A DNA stretch of 64,000 nucleotides from Gambelia wislizenii (GCA_030847615.1 JAUMIR010000001.1:165513001-165577000); one strand, 5' to 3'; numbered from the stretch's first letter, positions 43,862-56,056 are shown. Made by a program: numbers and translations. Notes: generated by a model not told the origin, from the letters alone.

Positions 43862-44087
43862 AGGGCCTGTTTACACTGCAGAAATACAGCAGTTTGACAC
43901 CACTTGATCCACCATAGTTCTATCCTATGGAATCTTGGTTATTTGTACTTTTGCGATGTATTTAGACTTTTCAGTCAGAGAACTCTGGTGCCTCACCAAA
44001 CTACAAATACCAGGATTCCATAGGATAGAACTACGGTGGATAAAGTGGTGTCAATCTGCTGTATTTTGCAGTTGAAACATGCTCCCA
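43862..44087. mobile_element. Palindromic MITE, 226 bp
   Basis: The ends AGGGCCTGTTTACACTGCAG and the inverse near TTTTGCAGTTGAAACATGCT. The arms carry ATAGTTCTATCCTATGGAAT and ATTCCATAGGATAGAACTAC, so nearly the whole element folds on itself. Confidence 0.8.
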
Positions 44088-45539
44088 GACTCCACATTGT
44101 CAGTCAATTTGGGGTGGAGGTGACAATTGTCATATGTCCCTGTTGTTGGTTTTTTTTCTCTCATCCTAATTATATGAACAAGTTGAATTAAGAATTGAGG
44201 CCACTTATTCATTAGACCCACATCCCTTAGCTGATTTGAGGTGCCAGAGGAAGGCTGGCCTGTTGAGTGGTCGAGGATGTAAATGCTTCTTTGAAAGAGG
44301 ATTACATTACAGCTTCTCTAGAATAGGCAGTTCTCAGTTGATGAGATTTCTGCTGGACTTCACCACCCTGGGTGATCATCAGCCACTTTCTAGTCTTCCT
44401 TTTTAAAATAAGGTTTTTAAAGAGCTACTGGGGCTAACTCTAGGTTTTCTTGGGAAATGGGCATTTGTTTCATAATAAACAGAGCTAAGAGAGGCAGCGT
44501 GATGTCTGGGTGAATCCAATGTAGTTTGGTAACTTACTCATATTTTATTATTTAAAACTTCATAGAAGTAAAAACAACAACAACAACAACAACCAGAGAA
44601 AATTCAGTAGTTTAAATAACGAGAAATATTGAAGAACAATATACATTTCATTATAAAAACTTTTTTTACATTTGGAAAGTACATTTGTCTTCTTTCCTTC
44701 ACTGAAATACAATTTATCTACTTTGTCATTGGAACATTTTCAATTTTACTGTTTTATTCCATCCTTTCCTATGGAGACCTCTAATTTGTCTTCAATATTT
44801 GGCAATAGTTTTGACATTATAGGAGACCAATTCACTATCTTTTTCATAGGTTTTCCATCTAAGCATACTTCAGTATGAACAATAAAAGACTTGATGTCAC
44901 TGAATAGCTTTGTATTATCTCAAACACAATATCCCCTGATTTTTTTATTCTTGATTTTTTCTATAGGGCACATTCAGAAAATATGAAGGTTTCCCCTTTT
45001 CTTACATTTTCTACATTCAGGAATATATATGGTGTTCATATTATTTACAGTGTTCACTATACTTGATGAATTAAGCATAAATTACATCTAGATACCATCT
45101 TAAAGTATTTTCTACCAGTATTTACATCAAGAGAATTAAAGCATAGTCACTAGTTTAAACAATGCAGGCATCAAGGGTGTGGCCCTCTGTAAATGATATA
45201 AGGAGACCAATACTAATTACTGACGTTTAATCTTGTAAATGAAGAACATCAGGGAGAAATTACGCTTTAGTTTGGGATGGGGGAACATTTAACCCTCCTG
45301 TACCAATAGTGTTGCTAGCATCCCAGAAGCTGTTGAAAACTTTTCCAAATATTTCTTATTCCACGTGCTTCCCAACAATTCTGGGGTCAGTTGCTTACTG
45401 GTATCTCATCTCCCCACACAGCCTTTTCAACAACAACAAAAAGAACTAAAAATAAGTTATGAGGGGTTTGATTTATCCCTATTAAAATGAATAAGAAAGT
45501 AAAAGTACCAAACCTTTATGTTAGGCTTGGAATTTATGT
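44088..45539. other. No gene; includes a possible L1 scrap
   Basis: Contains an AAC microsatellite (44571-44592) and the possible L1 remnant at 44640-45120. Nothing else identified. Confidence 0.35.
44640..45120 (-). pseudogene. Possible L1 ORF2 C-terminal remnant
   Basis: Minus-strand translation in broken frames gives LRWYLDV near 45095 and a Cys-x2-Cys segment (CRKCKKRGNLHIF) near 45000, in the order of the L1 RWYLTP and CWRC-x-GTxxH blocks. Many stops are present. The match rests on short motifs, so it is tentative. Confidence 0.35.
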
Positions 45540-45640
45540 GCAGCTCCAGATTCTGTTGGACTACAATTTCCAGCATGCCTTGTCATTGCCTATGGAGGCA
45601 AGGACTGGTGGAAACTGCAGTCCAAAAGCATCTGGTAGGT
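45540..45640. mobile_element. Short palindromic MITE remnant
   Basis: CCAGATTCTGTTGGACTACA and AACTGCAGTCCAAAAGCATC are inverse ends of the CCAGATGTTGTTGG-type repeat. Confidence 0.55.
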
Positions 45641-45871
45641 CTCATGGTTCCCCCCTGTCATCTAAGCTAATTGGATCCCTTCTATTCCCAGCAAATTATC
45701 AGAAAAATATAGAGAAAAATCTTAGCACTCAGCTTATACCTTTAATTCAATTTTATGTGTGTTATACCACTTCGGAAGAATTATAAAACTTCTGTAAGCT
45801 CCTATGTTTACAAAACAAACAAAAAACAAGCAAGCAACACAAAATGGATCGAAGGGATCCAGTGGAACTCT

Positions 45872-47665
45872 TAAGATGACCTGAATGAGCTGAACAGATT
45901 ATAAAGCTGGGCCAAAACTAACAAAACTAATTTCAACAGGGAGAAATGTAGGATACTACACTTGGGCACTGAAAATGAAATGCGCAGATATAGGATGGTG
46001 ACACCTGGCTTGATGGCAGTACATGTGAAAGGGATCTAGGAGTCTTAGTGGACCACAAGCTGAACATGAGTCAGCAGTGTGATGCAGCAGCTAAAAAAGC
46101 CAATGCGATTCGAGGCTGCATTAATAGGAGTATCGTGTCTAGATCAAGGGAAGTAACAGTGCCACTATATTCTGCTTTGGTCAGACATCACCTGGAATAC
46201 TGTGCCCAGTTCTGGGCACCACAATTCAAGAAAGATATTGACAAGCTGAAGTGTGTCCAGAGGAAGGTGACCAAAATGGTAGGAGGTCTGGAAGCCATGT
46301 CCTATGAGGAGTGGCTTAGGGAGCTGGGCATGTTTAGTCTGGAGAAGAGAAGGTTGAGATGTGACATGATAAACATGTTTAAATATTTGAAGAGATGTCA
46401 TACTGAGGATGGAGCAAGCTTGTTTTCTGCTGCTCCAGAGACTAGGACATGGAGCAATGGGTTCAAACTACAGGAAAAAAGATTCCACCTAAAGATTAGG
46501 AAGAATTTCCTGAGAGTAAGAACTGTTTGGAAGTGGAATACACTGCCTTGTATTGTCGTGGAGTCTCCTTCTGTTAAGGTGGGCCCCTCCTGCCTCTCTG
46601 TGCCTTTCCTTATCACAGAGAGGGAAGGAAGGCTCCCAGGCTTTTTGTACAATCTGAAAACACACTCTCAAGGGTTCCTATAGTCTAGAAGTCCCTAAAA
46701 CCCTATCCTTCAGTAGTCTGCCACCACTCCTTGATTTCTGAATTGTGAAATGTGATTACAAGGAGACAATCACATTGTTACTTTAAATTTCCAGCCTTAG
46801 ATGAGGATTAAACTTAACCCTCCCTTTCTAGCCCAAAGAGATTCAAGATAGCTGACTGACAGATGCGTGAGGCAAGTTGGTAGAGAAAAAGAAAGTAGAC
46901 TTCATTTTTTAGTTCAAGCAATGAAACAGCATGGAGGGAAATCACTCCTCCAGGATCTCAGCTTACCCAAGTTATAGGAATACACTCAGTCAAAAGAAAA
47001 TAAATCATAAAACGAACACATTGCTAACTAGACATGTTCCCTAAGCTAAGAAAATAATAACTCACAATTATGATGTCCATGCAATCAGTACATGCCCCAA
47101 TTGTGATGGGTAGGCCCAGGCTTATCATAGCGGGCCTAGCTAGTCTCTGGAGCTGGAAATTCAGAGTCATTTGGAAGTCTCTTCCTTAGACTTCATGGTA
47201 TCATTTTGGCTCTTTGATGTTATAGAGCCATGAGGGAGGTCACTCCCCTGACCTCAGTTATCACGTCTGGTTTCAGCCATGTGGCTCAAGCATGTCACCT
47301 AAGCCATGTGTCTCACACAGAACAAAGGAGTTCAGAAACTTAGAAGTCTTTTGGTCAAATTTTATTGGTTCCGCCTTTCCAGATTTGGATTGGCTTTTCT
47401 GTCAGATGATGTGATGTCATGTTTAGGGAATGAGGGTCCCACCCCCTTACCTGTTGATATGGAAACTGGGAGTGGAATTTACCAGATGTTGTAACTGTAG
47501 ATTTTGAGATGAACTCTCCATGATGGCTGGTCACCCCATCATGACACTTTCTTTGGAGATTTTTAAGCAGAGGCTGGATGGCCATCTTTCAGGAATGATT
47601 TGATTGTGTATTCCTGCATGGCAGGGGGTTGGACTGGATGGCCCTTGTGGTCGCTATGATTCCAT
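45872..47665 (+). mobile_element. CR1 LINE 3' region interrupted by an LTR
   Basis: 45872-46571 encodes the CR1 ORF2 C-terminus: [20 protein letters not shown] block, [28 protein letters not shown] and [15 protein letters not shown], ending at IVVESPS. After the 975-bp LTR, 47552-47665 supplies the missing end: TTTGGAGATTTTTAAGCAGA, GGATGGCCCTTGTGG and CTATGATTCC. The frame over the ORF2 end is mostly open from 46048. Confidence 0.92.
46572..47546. mobile_element. Solo LTR, 975 bp, inside CR1
   Basis: The borders are TGTTAAGG ... CATGACA, i.e. TG...CA. Flanking pentamers CCTTC (46567-46571) and CTTTC (47547-47551) differ by one base. Removing the LTR and one pentamer restores the expected CR1 sequence CTCCTTCTTTGGAG, which fixes both borders. 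On the minus strand GCCAATCC and ACCAATAAAATTTG could be CCAAT-box and poly(A) signals, which suggests minus orientation. No internal coding region; LTR type undetermined. Confidence 0.85.
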
Positions 47666-48709
47666 GTACATTTTATCTCAGGGTAAATTCTACTCCAGGT
47701 TGGTTTTACCTTGACACATTGCTAATATTCCTCTAGTGCAAGAGATGCTACCATCTTATTTGTTATGTTCTTAGGAACTTAAGTCAGAATTCCCCCCCCT
47801 CTCTATTTCAGTCCTGTGCACCATTCAAAAACAGCTACAGAGGATTTGCCAGCCCACCAGAGCCAATTTTTGCAGTGTACAGGAGTATGTGTGGGGGGGA
47901 GGGCGGGGAGGAGGACCTCCAATTCTGCTTTATTTCACCACTCCACCCATGGAAGTCCAATATTATATCTTGCCAGCTGTAAGTTCTTAGGTGTAGACTC
48001 ATTTCCCCCCTCTAGTAACATCTGCAGGTTTAGCAGACAGTGCTAAAGACTCACACTTGATCCATACACACTTATTTTGCTTTTGCTTTTTGATAGCTAA
48101 AATATGGCAATAAATCAGATATCTTCAGAGAAGCTCAGAAAACCTCTGATAAAAGAAGGATGCTTTGACAGGGCATTTATTCTATGGCTGCATCCTAACT
48201 CATTAATAGAATTTTACAGGGAGGGAGATGCTCCTGTTTCCCATTTGTAACACTACCACTGATTCTTCTGTCTTTTTTCTTACCACAAACACACAAAAAA
48301 TCAATTAAGAAGGGAAAGACAGACTAGTTGCATGATGACTTTTGATTGGTGATGCTAGGAGCCATCTGTCTGTATGTGCCTGAAGAATCAGAAAGTGAAA
48401 TCTTGATATTCAGTGATAAGGACAGAGACCAGGAACCAGAAGGTACATCTGACATGGCTGCAGAAAGAGACAGTGATTAATCTGATACTGAGACCACTCT
48501 AGTTACAGTGATGAAAAAGGCATTTATTTAGTCATGCCAGGACTCTCAAGGAGGAGATTGTTCATGTCTTAGATACTGAGCTGGACTCAAAGAAGGGGGA
48601 AAGATGTCATACCTGCCCTAGAAAATAGTATTTAAAAAAACATGGCAGAGATGCCATCATTACAAGCTTTTTGATTCCCAGAACATGCAGTAGACACCTA
48701 TAGTCTGTG
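47666..48709. other. No recognised feature
   Basis: About 1 kb. At 48370-48500 a short plus-strand frame is rich in Ser, Glu and Asp (EESESEILIFSDKDRDQEPE) and stops soon after. It has no family match. Confidence 0.4.
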
Positions 48710-48807
48710 CCAGAGTTTGGAAAATTTACTTTTACAGAGTACAACTCCCAGAATTCCCCAGCCAGCATGGCCACTGTATTTCAGGAAAGTAACCTTCCAA
48801 GCTCTGG
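48710..48807. mobile_element. Short TIR MITE, 98 bp
   Basis: The ends CCAGAGTTTGGAAAATTACT-like (48710) and AAAGTAACCTTCCAAGCTCT (48786) are inverted repeats. The centre has TACAACTCCCAGAATTCCCC. Confidence 0.75.
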
Positions 48808-49042
48808 TGATGATTATGAGAGTGTTTATAAAAGCATGAAAAGTTCAAGCTTTAGCCTTTTAACTGTTCAAATATTCAGTTGCTATTTGAAAAGATTTCA
48901 TATAAATGTTGTATACAAATATGTTGTATAGTAATTTGTGATATTTAAATATGGAATCCAGTGAGCCCCCAAACATTCTTCTTCAGACAACATTAATCCA
49001 ATCATTGTGGGTTCAATCAATATGCCCAGCAGTTTTTGCCTT

Positions 49043-49416
49043 AGGGGTTGTCTACACATTTAAAATACTCCTCATTCAGTTTGAAAAGACTGTGATCTGG
49101 TTACACATGATTCACAGGATATTTGGGGTATTTGTAAGGAGGGGAGCTTAAAATTCCACAAACCATGCAGTAAAAGGATTTGCAGTTTTCCTCAAAGTTT
49201 CCTGAAAAATGTGCATAGATGCGCATTTTTGCACGTGTGGCCATCCAAATTTGCATGGCTGCACAATTTTGCTCTATTACCCTTTATCGGAGCATGTGGC
49301 CACTCCATCTGAATGGATGTGAATAGGTGAAAAAAGGTGTAGAAAAATGATCCTGCTGTGAATGGGTGAAAATGTGCACCCACTCACAGTACACCATCAT
49401 CTCTAGACAAGGCCTT
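49043..49416. mobile_element. Non-autonomous TIR element, 374 bp
   Basis: Ends AGGGGTTGTCTACACATTT and ATCTCTAGACAAGGCCTT, inverted. The interior has several GTGCATAGATGCGCATTT-type short palindromes. No transposase. Confidence 0.6.
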
Positions 49417-49879
49417 AGATTCCTGCTTGTGATACTACTAAAGCCTGTTGTTATTGTTGTTCATCTGGAGTCACTCCAAAAGCTGATTATATCTGTTTCA
49501 GCTAGTATTGTAAAGGGATCATGAGACCCCAAGAGCACACTGAGGAGGGTTATGGTGTGAAGCTGCACACCCAGGCTCTTGTCAAGGGATGCCTGACAGA
49601 CAAGGAGGACCTCACACATGGAGGGGGACTCATTAACATCAGCATTGCTGCTTTGGTACCAACTCATTTCTTTTAGAATCCTACAATCTTAAACTTCATA
49701 AACATACTGGGGTGGGGAAGGAAGCACAGAAGAAAATCTAATGGTGGCAGTGTCCTTTTGTCATGATAGCACAAGGAAGATGGCTCAGGTATAGACAATA
49801 ATAACAGGAGCAACCCAGCCCAACTGTAATCAGACTTCATTTTTAATATTATATTTGTGTCTCTCCTTTTGTCACCAAA
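49417..49879. other. No recognised feature
   Basis: Nothing identified. Confidence 0.4.
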
Positions 49880-50070
49880 AATCTATGGTGGCTTATATGA
49901 CGCCATCTCCTCTCAACTTTACCCCCACAACAATTCTGTGATGAAGGTTATAGGACAAGAGTCAGTGACTGGTCCAGAGTTACCTAGCGAGCTTCATGGC
50001 TGAGTGAGGATGAGAAGCTGGATTTTTTGAGTTTCAGTCCAGCACTCCAATCACTATGGTGACTCCAGAG
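49880..50070 (-). mobile_element. MIR-like tRNA-SINE, antisense
   Basis: On the plus strand the order CCCACAACAATTCTGTGATG, TGGTCCAGAGTTACCTAGCG, TTCATGGCTGAGTGAGGAT and CAGTCCAGCACTCCAATCAC is the reverse complement of a MIR-like tRNA SINE. Diverged. Confidence 0.6.
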
Positions 50071-51750
50071 AAGGGCACTTGAATGGATGTTCTACATTAG
50101 CCCACTCAGTGTCTTACAAATGTCCTATGAACACTGCTTAAATTTACTGAAATGACCCATAATTTCTTACTAAAGCTCCTTTGAATTCAAAAGTGGTTAA
50201 ATGGTTGTCTGAATTTTAGAAGTTAACAGTAATATGAAATCATTGTATTGAAGTAGCTGAAGTGTTAAAATTGCATGTTTAATGCAGGCTTTAATGAGTG
50301 CATTAAAGCCTGCATTAAACTGTATGGTAGTCCATGCAGACTATGCTAAGGAAATGAAGTACAGTATGGATGCTTGCATCCTTAACAAAAATCTACTAGC
50401 TTTATAATGGCTGCATGCCATTATAGACAGACAGAAAGAAAGATAGAGGGTTTATCTCCATGTCCTTTTATAGTTTTGAAGCACCAAAGCCACCTTGTCA
50501 CAGTTTAAAGTGATCCATTGTTGACTTTTGAGATGTAATAGCATTAATAATGTTGTTACAATGTTATGCTAATGACATGGAATAATTCTAAGAAAACTAT
50601 ACAGTACTAGAAAAATCTATTTCATGCCAGTGTTATGTTGTCTGACACACTACTATGGATAGATACAATAACTGTGACCAGACAACTTATGCTGGCTACG
50701 GATTGAAATAAGAATCTGTAAAATATATATCTTGTTTGACATAATCTTTCAAATGTATTTGTACTTCTGTTGGAGAACCACCGTGTTTAAGTGTCATACT
50801 ATTTTTCTTACTTCTTGGGAAGTGTATGCAACTTTAGGAGAGAATTATTAATATTAAACAAACATCACCATGTTAAATAGGCTGTTCACCTTTGTCTTGG
50901 TTCAAAAATTATGTAAATAAGGTGTATTACACAAATAAAAAAATATTTCTGTAGAGGTAAGACTCAAAGTTAGAAATTACTAAAATAATAATAATTAGTA
51001 GCTTCATTTACTTGTAGAAATAACTGAAGGAAAGCAACAGCCACTGTCTCATCTCCAGCCCGTTTGTAGTGGAATTAGCCCATAGTTTTTAAAAACACAG
51101 AAGCTTCTTAACAGAAAATAAAGTGTGAGAACAAACCAGACACTTAATAGCATGTTTTATTACTTTATTAACTACAAAGACTGATTGTCTTCAGTCCTAA
51201 ATTTAGAAACTGTGCCTTCTCTGTCTTTGTCCAGAAGATATGATAAAATGTTACGTTTAGTAACTCTCATGTCTTAGGTTACTTTGTATGTGTTCAGATA
51301 GAAAATCCTTTTAGTATTTAATATGTGGTCTGCTTAGACTAGAAGAGTCTTCTCCATTTTGAATTGCATCCTATGCACAACAATTGCATCCTACACACAA
51401 GGCTGTTTTCAGCAGCTGTAGTTGGACAATCATCTTAATCAACCATTTCCCTCACATAGAGAGCACTCATTCTTCCTTTCGTGATGTGAGCAGTTAAACC
51501 AGGAAGCCTCTAATTGACTGGTTTCCTCTTTTGTCCAAACTGTGAAACTGTAGTCACCTGCTTGGATTAAGACAGGATACTAAACTAGCATAAAATTGTC
51601 TGGTTTGTGCTAAAGCTAGTGACCATAGTTTCCCACAAAACTATGGATACAGGGAAACTATACTTAATCAGAGGTATTGGATTGCTCACATATGGGCTGT
51701 GAGCTCAAGCAAATGGCTTGTTTGTATCATGACATATTAAGCCAATAGGG
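50071..51750. other. Repeat-poor tract
   Basis: About 1.7 kb with no recognised transposon or exon, apart from the perfect hairpin at 50278-50319. Confidence 0.4.
50278..50319. repeat. Perfect 19-bp hairpin
   Basis: TTTAATGCAGGCTTTAATG (50278-50296) and its exact reverse complement (50301-50319) flank a 4-base loop AGTG. I do not know its origin; the stem lies in a repeat-poor tract. Confidence 0.85.
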
Positions 51751-51978
51751 GCCTACCCTAAAGGCACCACAACCTGTCTGTTCTTGGAAGCTAAACAAGG
51801 TCAGCTCTGGTTAGTACTTGAATGAGAGACCGCCAAGGAATACGAGTGCTGTAGGCTATATTTCAGAGGAAGGAACTGGAAAAACACCTCTGAGTATTCC
51901 TGGCCTAAGAAAGCCCTATGGAATTCATGGGGTCACCATAAGTCAATAGGTGACTTGAAGGCACATACACATACTAAA
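51751..51978 (+). mobile_element. 5S-rRNA-derived SINE with RTE-like tail
   Basis: The first ~108 bp follow 5S rRNA: GCCTAC at the start, GGAAGCTAAACAAGGTCAG (box A region), GGTTAGTACTTGAATGAGAG with ACCGCC (box C region) and GTGCTGTAGGCTA at the end. About 12 bases of the first half of 5S are missing and several are substituted. The body has CCTCTGAGTATTCCTGGCC and the tail is GGGGTCACCATAAGTCAATA with GACTTGAAGGCACATACACA, as in the tRNA SINEs. Not a working 5S gene. Confidence 0.88.
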
Positions 51979-52339
51979 TGATCACGCTATACTGGCTCTG
52001 TGTATTGTTGTATCAATAGGTGCAGATGCATTTGTGGAACTGCTATTCTGTTTTATGGTTTATGAACCTCAATTTTTTTGCTTCTAGAAATTACATTTGG
52101 AAAAGATCTGGGGCAGGGAAAGTGTGTCTTGACAGCTATAGGCAGCCACAAGCTCTTTTTAAATAGACTCCAAGTCTCCCCAAAGCACCCAGAGACACCC
52201 CCCTCATGTTTTATGTTCTATAGATTATGTAACAAGAAAAGATTTTTTTTTTAGGTGAAACATCTATAAAATAACCCCAAATGTGGTCTGGAATGGTGTT
52301 ATAAATCCACACAGCCTTTCCACCCCACCCCCACCCCTT
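51979..52339. other. No recognised feature
   Basis: Nothing identified. Confidence 0.4.
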
Positions 52340-52528
52340 GCCTTGCATTTTAAAAGTAAAGATTTGAAGTGCGAAAATCCCCACCACCACCAAAGCCAAA
52401 TGGAAGTGCTAATGACAAATGACTTCAGTCACTTCTGGATCTCATTTTTGGCCAATTTTAATTTTTGGCTAATTTTGGCTGCAGGGGGGGAAATGACTCC
52501 ACCCTGGCCACAGTTGCCCACCTCTGGA
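52340..52528. mobile_element. hAT-like MITE, right part
   Basis: The right end CACAGTTGCCCACCTCTGG is the terminus of the CAGAGGTGG hAT-like family; inside are GACTTCAGTCACTTCTGGA and TTTTGGCCAATTTTAATTTT, parallel to 30578. The left end is lost. Confidence 0.5.
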
Positions 52529-53094
52529 CTAGATGTTTCTGATGAGTGCATGCACCATATTAATTGCATCTGAGAAGTGTTACTTACGCCACACTGGTGA
52601 TTTCACAACAACTACGGAAGTCCACTGGAGCATGCAGTCAGCCTATGCTGAGTCATGAGAATTCAAGAAATGTGGGATTGGGAGCAGGGGAAGGGTTGCT
52701 ATTTTTTAAAAAGATCTTTTTAGTATATTGTGTCGTTTTGCAAAGTCATGTTTCTGTTAGGCTTAAAGTCAGGTTGAACACTTTGTGAAACACCACAATA
52801 TACTAAAACCAGTACTCACCTGGACCTTTGTCCTCGGGCTCCAGGTTTCAGTGGATTTCCAGAGTTGATGTGATATTACCAGCACTGACCATGATGCTTA
52901 GGCCATTTACTTCAGATCATATAAGTAGATGTTCAAAGTAGAAATGGAGAAGACTGGACCTATGAAGAAAATTGAAAAGGTATATTTCAAACCACTAATG
53001 AATTAACTGATTCCCACTCACCCTTTTGGACAGACTTCTGATGTGTGCTCTAGCTCATAAATAATATTTGCCAGCATTTACATATGGCTCAGGT
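52529..53094. other. No recognised feature
   Basis: Nothing identified. Confidence 0.4.
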
Positions 53095-53545
53095 CCAGAC
53101 TATCTGCAAGATCATATCTCCCTATAGGAGATCCTTGGGGGAGGACTTTCACCACAGGCCTGGCTGGTGAGGACACAAGAGAAAGCATTCCCAGTGAATG
53201 CTCCCAGGCTGTGGAACTCCTTCCACAGGCTTGGCTGGCCCCCTCTCTGCCCCCCTTTTGCTGGAAGGCAAAGACTTCTCATTTAAACGGGTATCTAATT
53301 ACTAATTGGTTGCCAGGAGTCTTTATTATGGTGTATATGTGCTATATTTCTATATTTGTTATGTTTTAAATGATTTTACACTTTTTAAAATTAATGGTAT
53401 TTTAATATAACTTACTTAATTGTGTCATTTCACTTTTTTTTTGGTGGTCATCACAGCATTAGTTTTACCTTATTTTAGTTTTGTGGTAAGCCTCCACAAA
53501 AGAAAGATGGGATATAATTCTAATTATAAATAAATAAATAAATAA
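53095..53545 (+). mobile_element. L2-like LINE 3' end
   Basis: CAGGCTGTGGAACTCCTTCC corresponds to the APxLWNSLP block. The end GTGGTAAGCCTCCACAAAAG, GATGGGATATAATTCTAAT and AAATAAATAAATAAAT is L2-type. Disabled by stops. Confidence 0.6.
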
Positions 53546-53626
53546 AGACAAGGGAAAACACAAATGTTTTTACACACAGCCCTCTGGCGGGACTGGATTA
53601 AAAAAAAAAACAGAGATGAAGCCAGG

Positions 53627-53863
53627 TTGTTGTTGTACGTCTTCAAGTCATTTCTGACCTTTGGCAATCCTAAGGTGAACCTATCAAGGATTTTTCTTGG
53701 CAATGGTTGTTCAGAGGGGGGTTGCTTTTCCTTTCCTCTGAGGCTGCGAGAATCTGACTTACCTAAGATCATCCAGTGGGTTTCCGTGGCTGAGCAGGGA
53801 TTTGAACCCTGGTCTCCAGAGTCTAAGTCCAACACTCAAACCACTATACCACGTTGGCTCTCA
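53627..53863 (-). mobile_element. tRNA-derived SINE, antisense
   Basis: Reverse of the 30963 family: CGTCTTCAAGTCATTTCTGA (tail) near 53637, then GATTTGAACCCTGGTCTCC (inverse B box) and TATACCACGTTGGCTCTC (inverse head). Confidence 0.88.
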
Positions 53864-53954
53864 TGAGTCACTCCACTCCAGACTCTCAGACTCTATCTTC
53901 AGTTTAATAAATTAACGTTTCTGAGATCTCTACTATTTTAAACTATACAGATGT

Positions 53955-54062
53955 TATATTCCACCTGCCATTAGCCTAAGCCACCATGACCAACGATTGG
54001 GGATGATGAAGTTGGAATCCACAAATTTCAAGAGGACTACAGTTTGCCCATCCCTGATGAAA
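53955..54062. mobile_element. Short palindromic MITE remnant
   Basis: ATTGGGGATGATGAAGTTGG and GGACTACAGTTTGCCCATCC are decayed parts of the CCAGATGTTGTTGG / hAT-like end repeats. Confidence 0.35.
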
Positions 54063-55654
54063 AGCCTTCCTCACACAAAGAGGTACAAAAGAGAGGTCTT
54101 TTCGGATGCTAGGAGGTGCAAACTGCTATTTTTGATAACTTTTATAAATCTCTGCCCACACAAATAGTTGGCATTGGCTACACATCTTTAATAGGGACCA
54201 TTGGGAGCTCCTTCTACCCACACCTATCAAAAGTGAATCTATGCTCTTTGGACTTTTGACTTTTCTTTTAATAATGCAGTCCCATATTACTCATCAAATG
54301 AGAGCCTGCACTGCCACAAATTCAAGCTCCATTATTATCGTGCTGCTGTCACTTTTTTTATTTCATGGACTTATTGGCAAGTAGCAGATGGCTCCCTCTA
54401 AAAGTTGCTACCTTGTTAACAGTAAAGACAGACAAGCTATCCATTGTATTTTGAGATTTTTATGTTTGTGTTTCTCACTGCTCCCATGATTTCATCCCTT
54501 CTCTTCCTTTATTACATACCAGTAATAAACAATCTGCCTTGAAGCAATGCTGCTTCACTTGTGTGTTATTTTACAGAAGAACAAAACTCCAGAAAAAAAC
54601 AGACATGATGGAGAAAATGTGTACAAAACATGCCACCTATTTAGTTACAAAGATTAAACTGCATTTATAAAAATACAGCTCTTTATAAAAAAGCTGTTTA
54701 AATGAGGATGGTGAGATGCATTTGTAGCAAACAAGCTCACCCATCATTGCTGACATATCACAAATAATAACCTCACAGGTGGGCACTGCCTTTTAGAGAA
54801 ATCCAGCAATGCTGTTTACAGAGTGCATACTTGCATTAAAAAAGGACTAAAACATGTACTGTAAAGTCAATTTCTAGAAGCCTCACACATATGTTACACA
54901 GATTGAGGCATGCATTGTGTCTTTTTTATTTACACAGACAATTGTGTCTTCAGTTCATCTAAACTTAAGCCTATTATATTGTGAGTAAAAAACTCTGATT
55001 GATTTTGGATCAGGTCTTCCTGTATCTCACCATAATGTCTCCTCCTTGGAAGCAACACTACAGTCATGGGGATCTCTTTACATTTCCAATGAATAGCACA
55101 CAAGCCCTAAATAGTCAATGGATGTAATAACAAGCACACCATTTTTAAATGCTACTACTTATTGGTTTTAATATTGTTGTGGATTGGAATGTGATTGGGT
55201 TTTTTAAAAAAACAACAACACCAAGCTAGAAGAGTGCAAAACATATCCAATCCTACATATACTTAATACACACTTTCAGTTAATAAGCAGTTATTAACAT
55301 ATCGGATTGATAGCACTTACGTTCTAAAATAGTATAAATGTAATCAGACTGGAAGTCATATTTTACAGCCTAGAAGTCCTGTCTTTCAAATGCAGACATA
55401 TGTTTTGGGCCTATAGTTATGTAGCATGCTTGCCAACATTTCACAGATGAGAACTGGGACATATGTGTCCAAGCAACATCAGAGTGTGGTCAAGATGACA
55501 AAAGTTACTCATGAAAAGAATGTACAAGATAAGGTGCATAAGTTTGCTTTTGCCTGAAGGGCAAGATACTGCCTGCTCCTCTCCCCTCACAATGGAAAAA
55601 ACTTGACCCCCCCCGAATCTGGTGTGATAATGACACATGATGTATGGCCTTATT
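54063..55654. other. Repeat-poor tract without a recognised gene
   Basis: About 1.6 kb. No transposon, exon or RNA gene recognised. Confidence 0.4.
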
Positions 55655-55800
55655 CTTGAATCTGGTGCAAGAAGGACACACGACGTACAGACCTATCCAC
55701 ACCAAACTCAGAGTATAGCACCCGTAATCCAGGTTTTAAAAACGCTGGAGAAAATTGTAGTGTGAACAATGGATCTATTGCAGATTTGGAAATGAGTGAG
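55655..55800 (-). mobile_element. DNA-transposon remnant related to 28935-29116
   Basis: AATCCAGGTTTTAAAAACGC, TGGAGAAAATTGTAGTGTGA and AATGGATC are the inverse of the segment around 28930-29000 (ACTACAGTTTTCTCTGGAGT ... AAACCTGG). Confidence 0.45.
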
Positions 55801-56056
55801 GATCCAGGAAAGATTGCTGCCTGGAAGGTGCCACCATTTACCTCAATGTCCAGTCCAGTTCCTGGTCCAGAATGATTAAAGAAAGTTTTCCCCTCTTCAG
55901 TGCTGCTACAACTTACTCTAAGGTCAGAACAAGGCACCCAGCCATGCAGTCAATGGTGAGGAGGTTGATTGGGCTACTCTCTCGCCTTTGTTTGCACGGA
56001 TGGGCACCTCCTTGACGTCAGAGTGAGCAACTGTGTTTGGTGGGAAGGCAGGGCCC
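55801..56056. repeat. Direct partial copy of the palindrome arm
   Basis: GTCAGAACAAGGCACCCAGC with AGTCAATGGTGAGGAGG (55921-55963) repeats the left arm of the inverted repeat at 56057-56204 in direct orientation. Confidence 0.7.

Noticed and set aside
48370..48500. Acidic segment similar in style to the LTR-borne frame
   Set aside because: Short, stops quickly and no nucleotide similarity to the 24142 LTR family that I can see.
51751..51858. Working 5S rRNA gene
   Set aside because: About 12 bases missing, several substitutions, no terminator-type T run after it, and a SINE body and tail follow.
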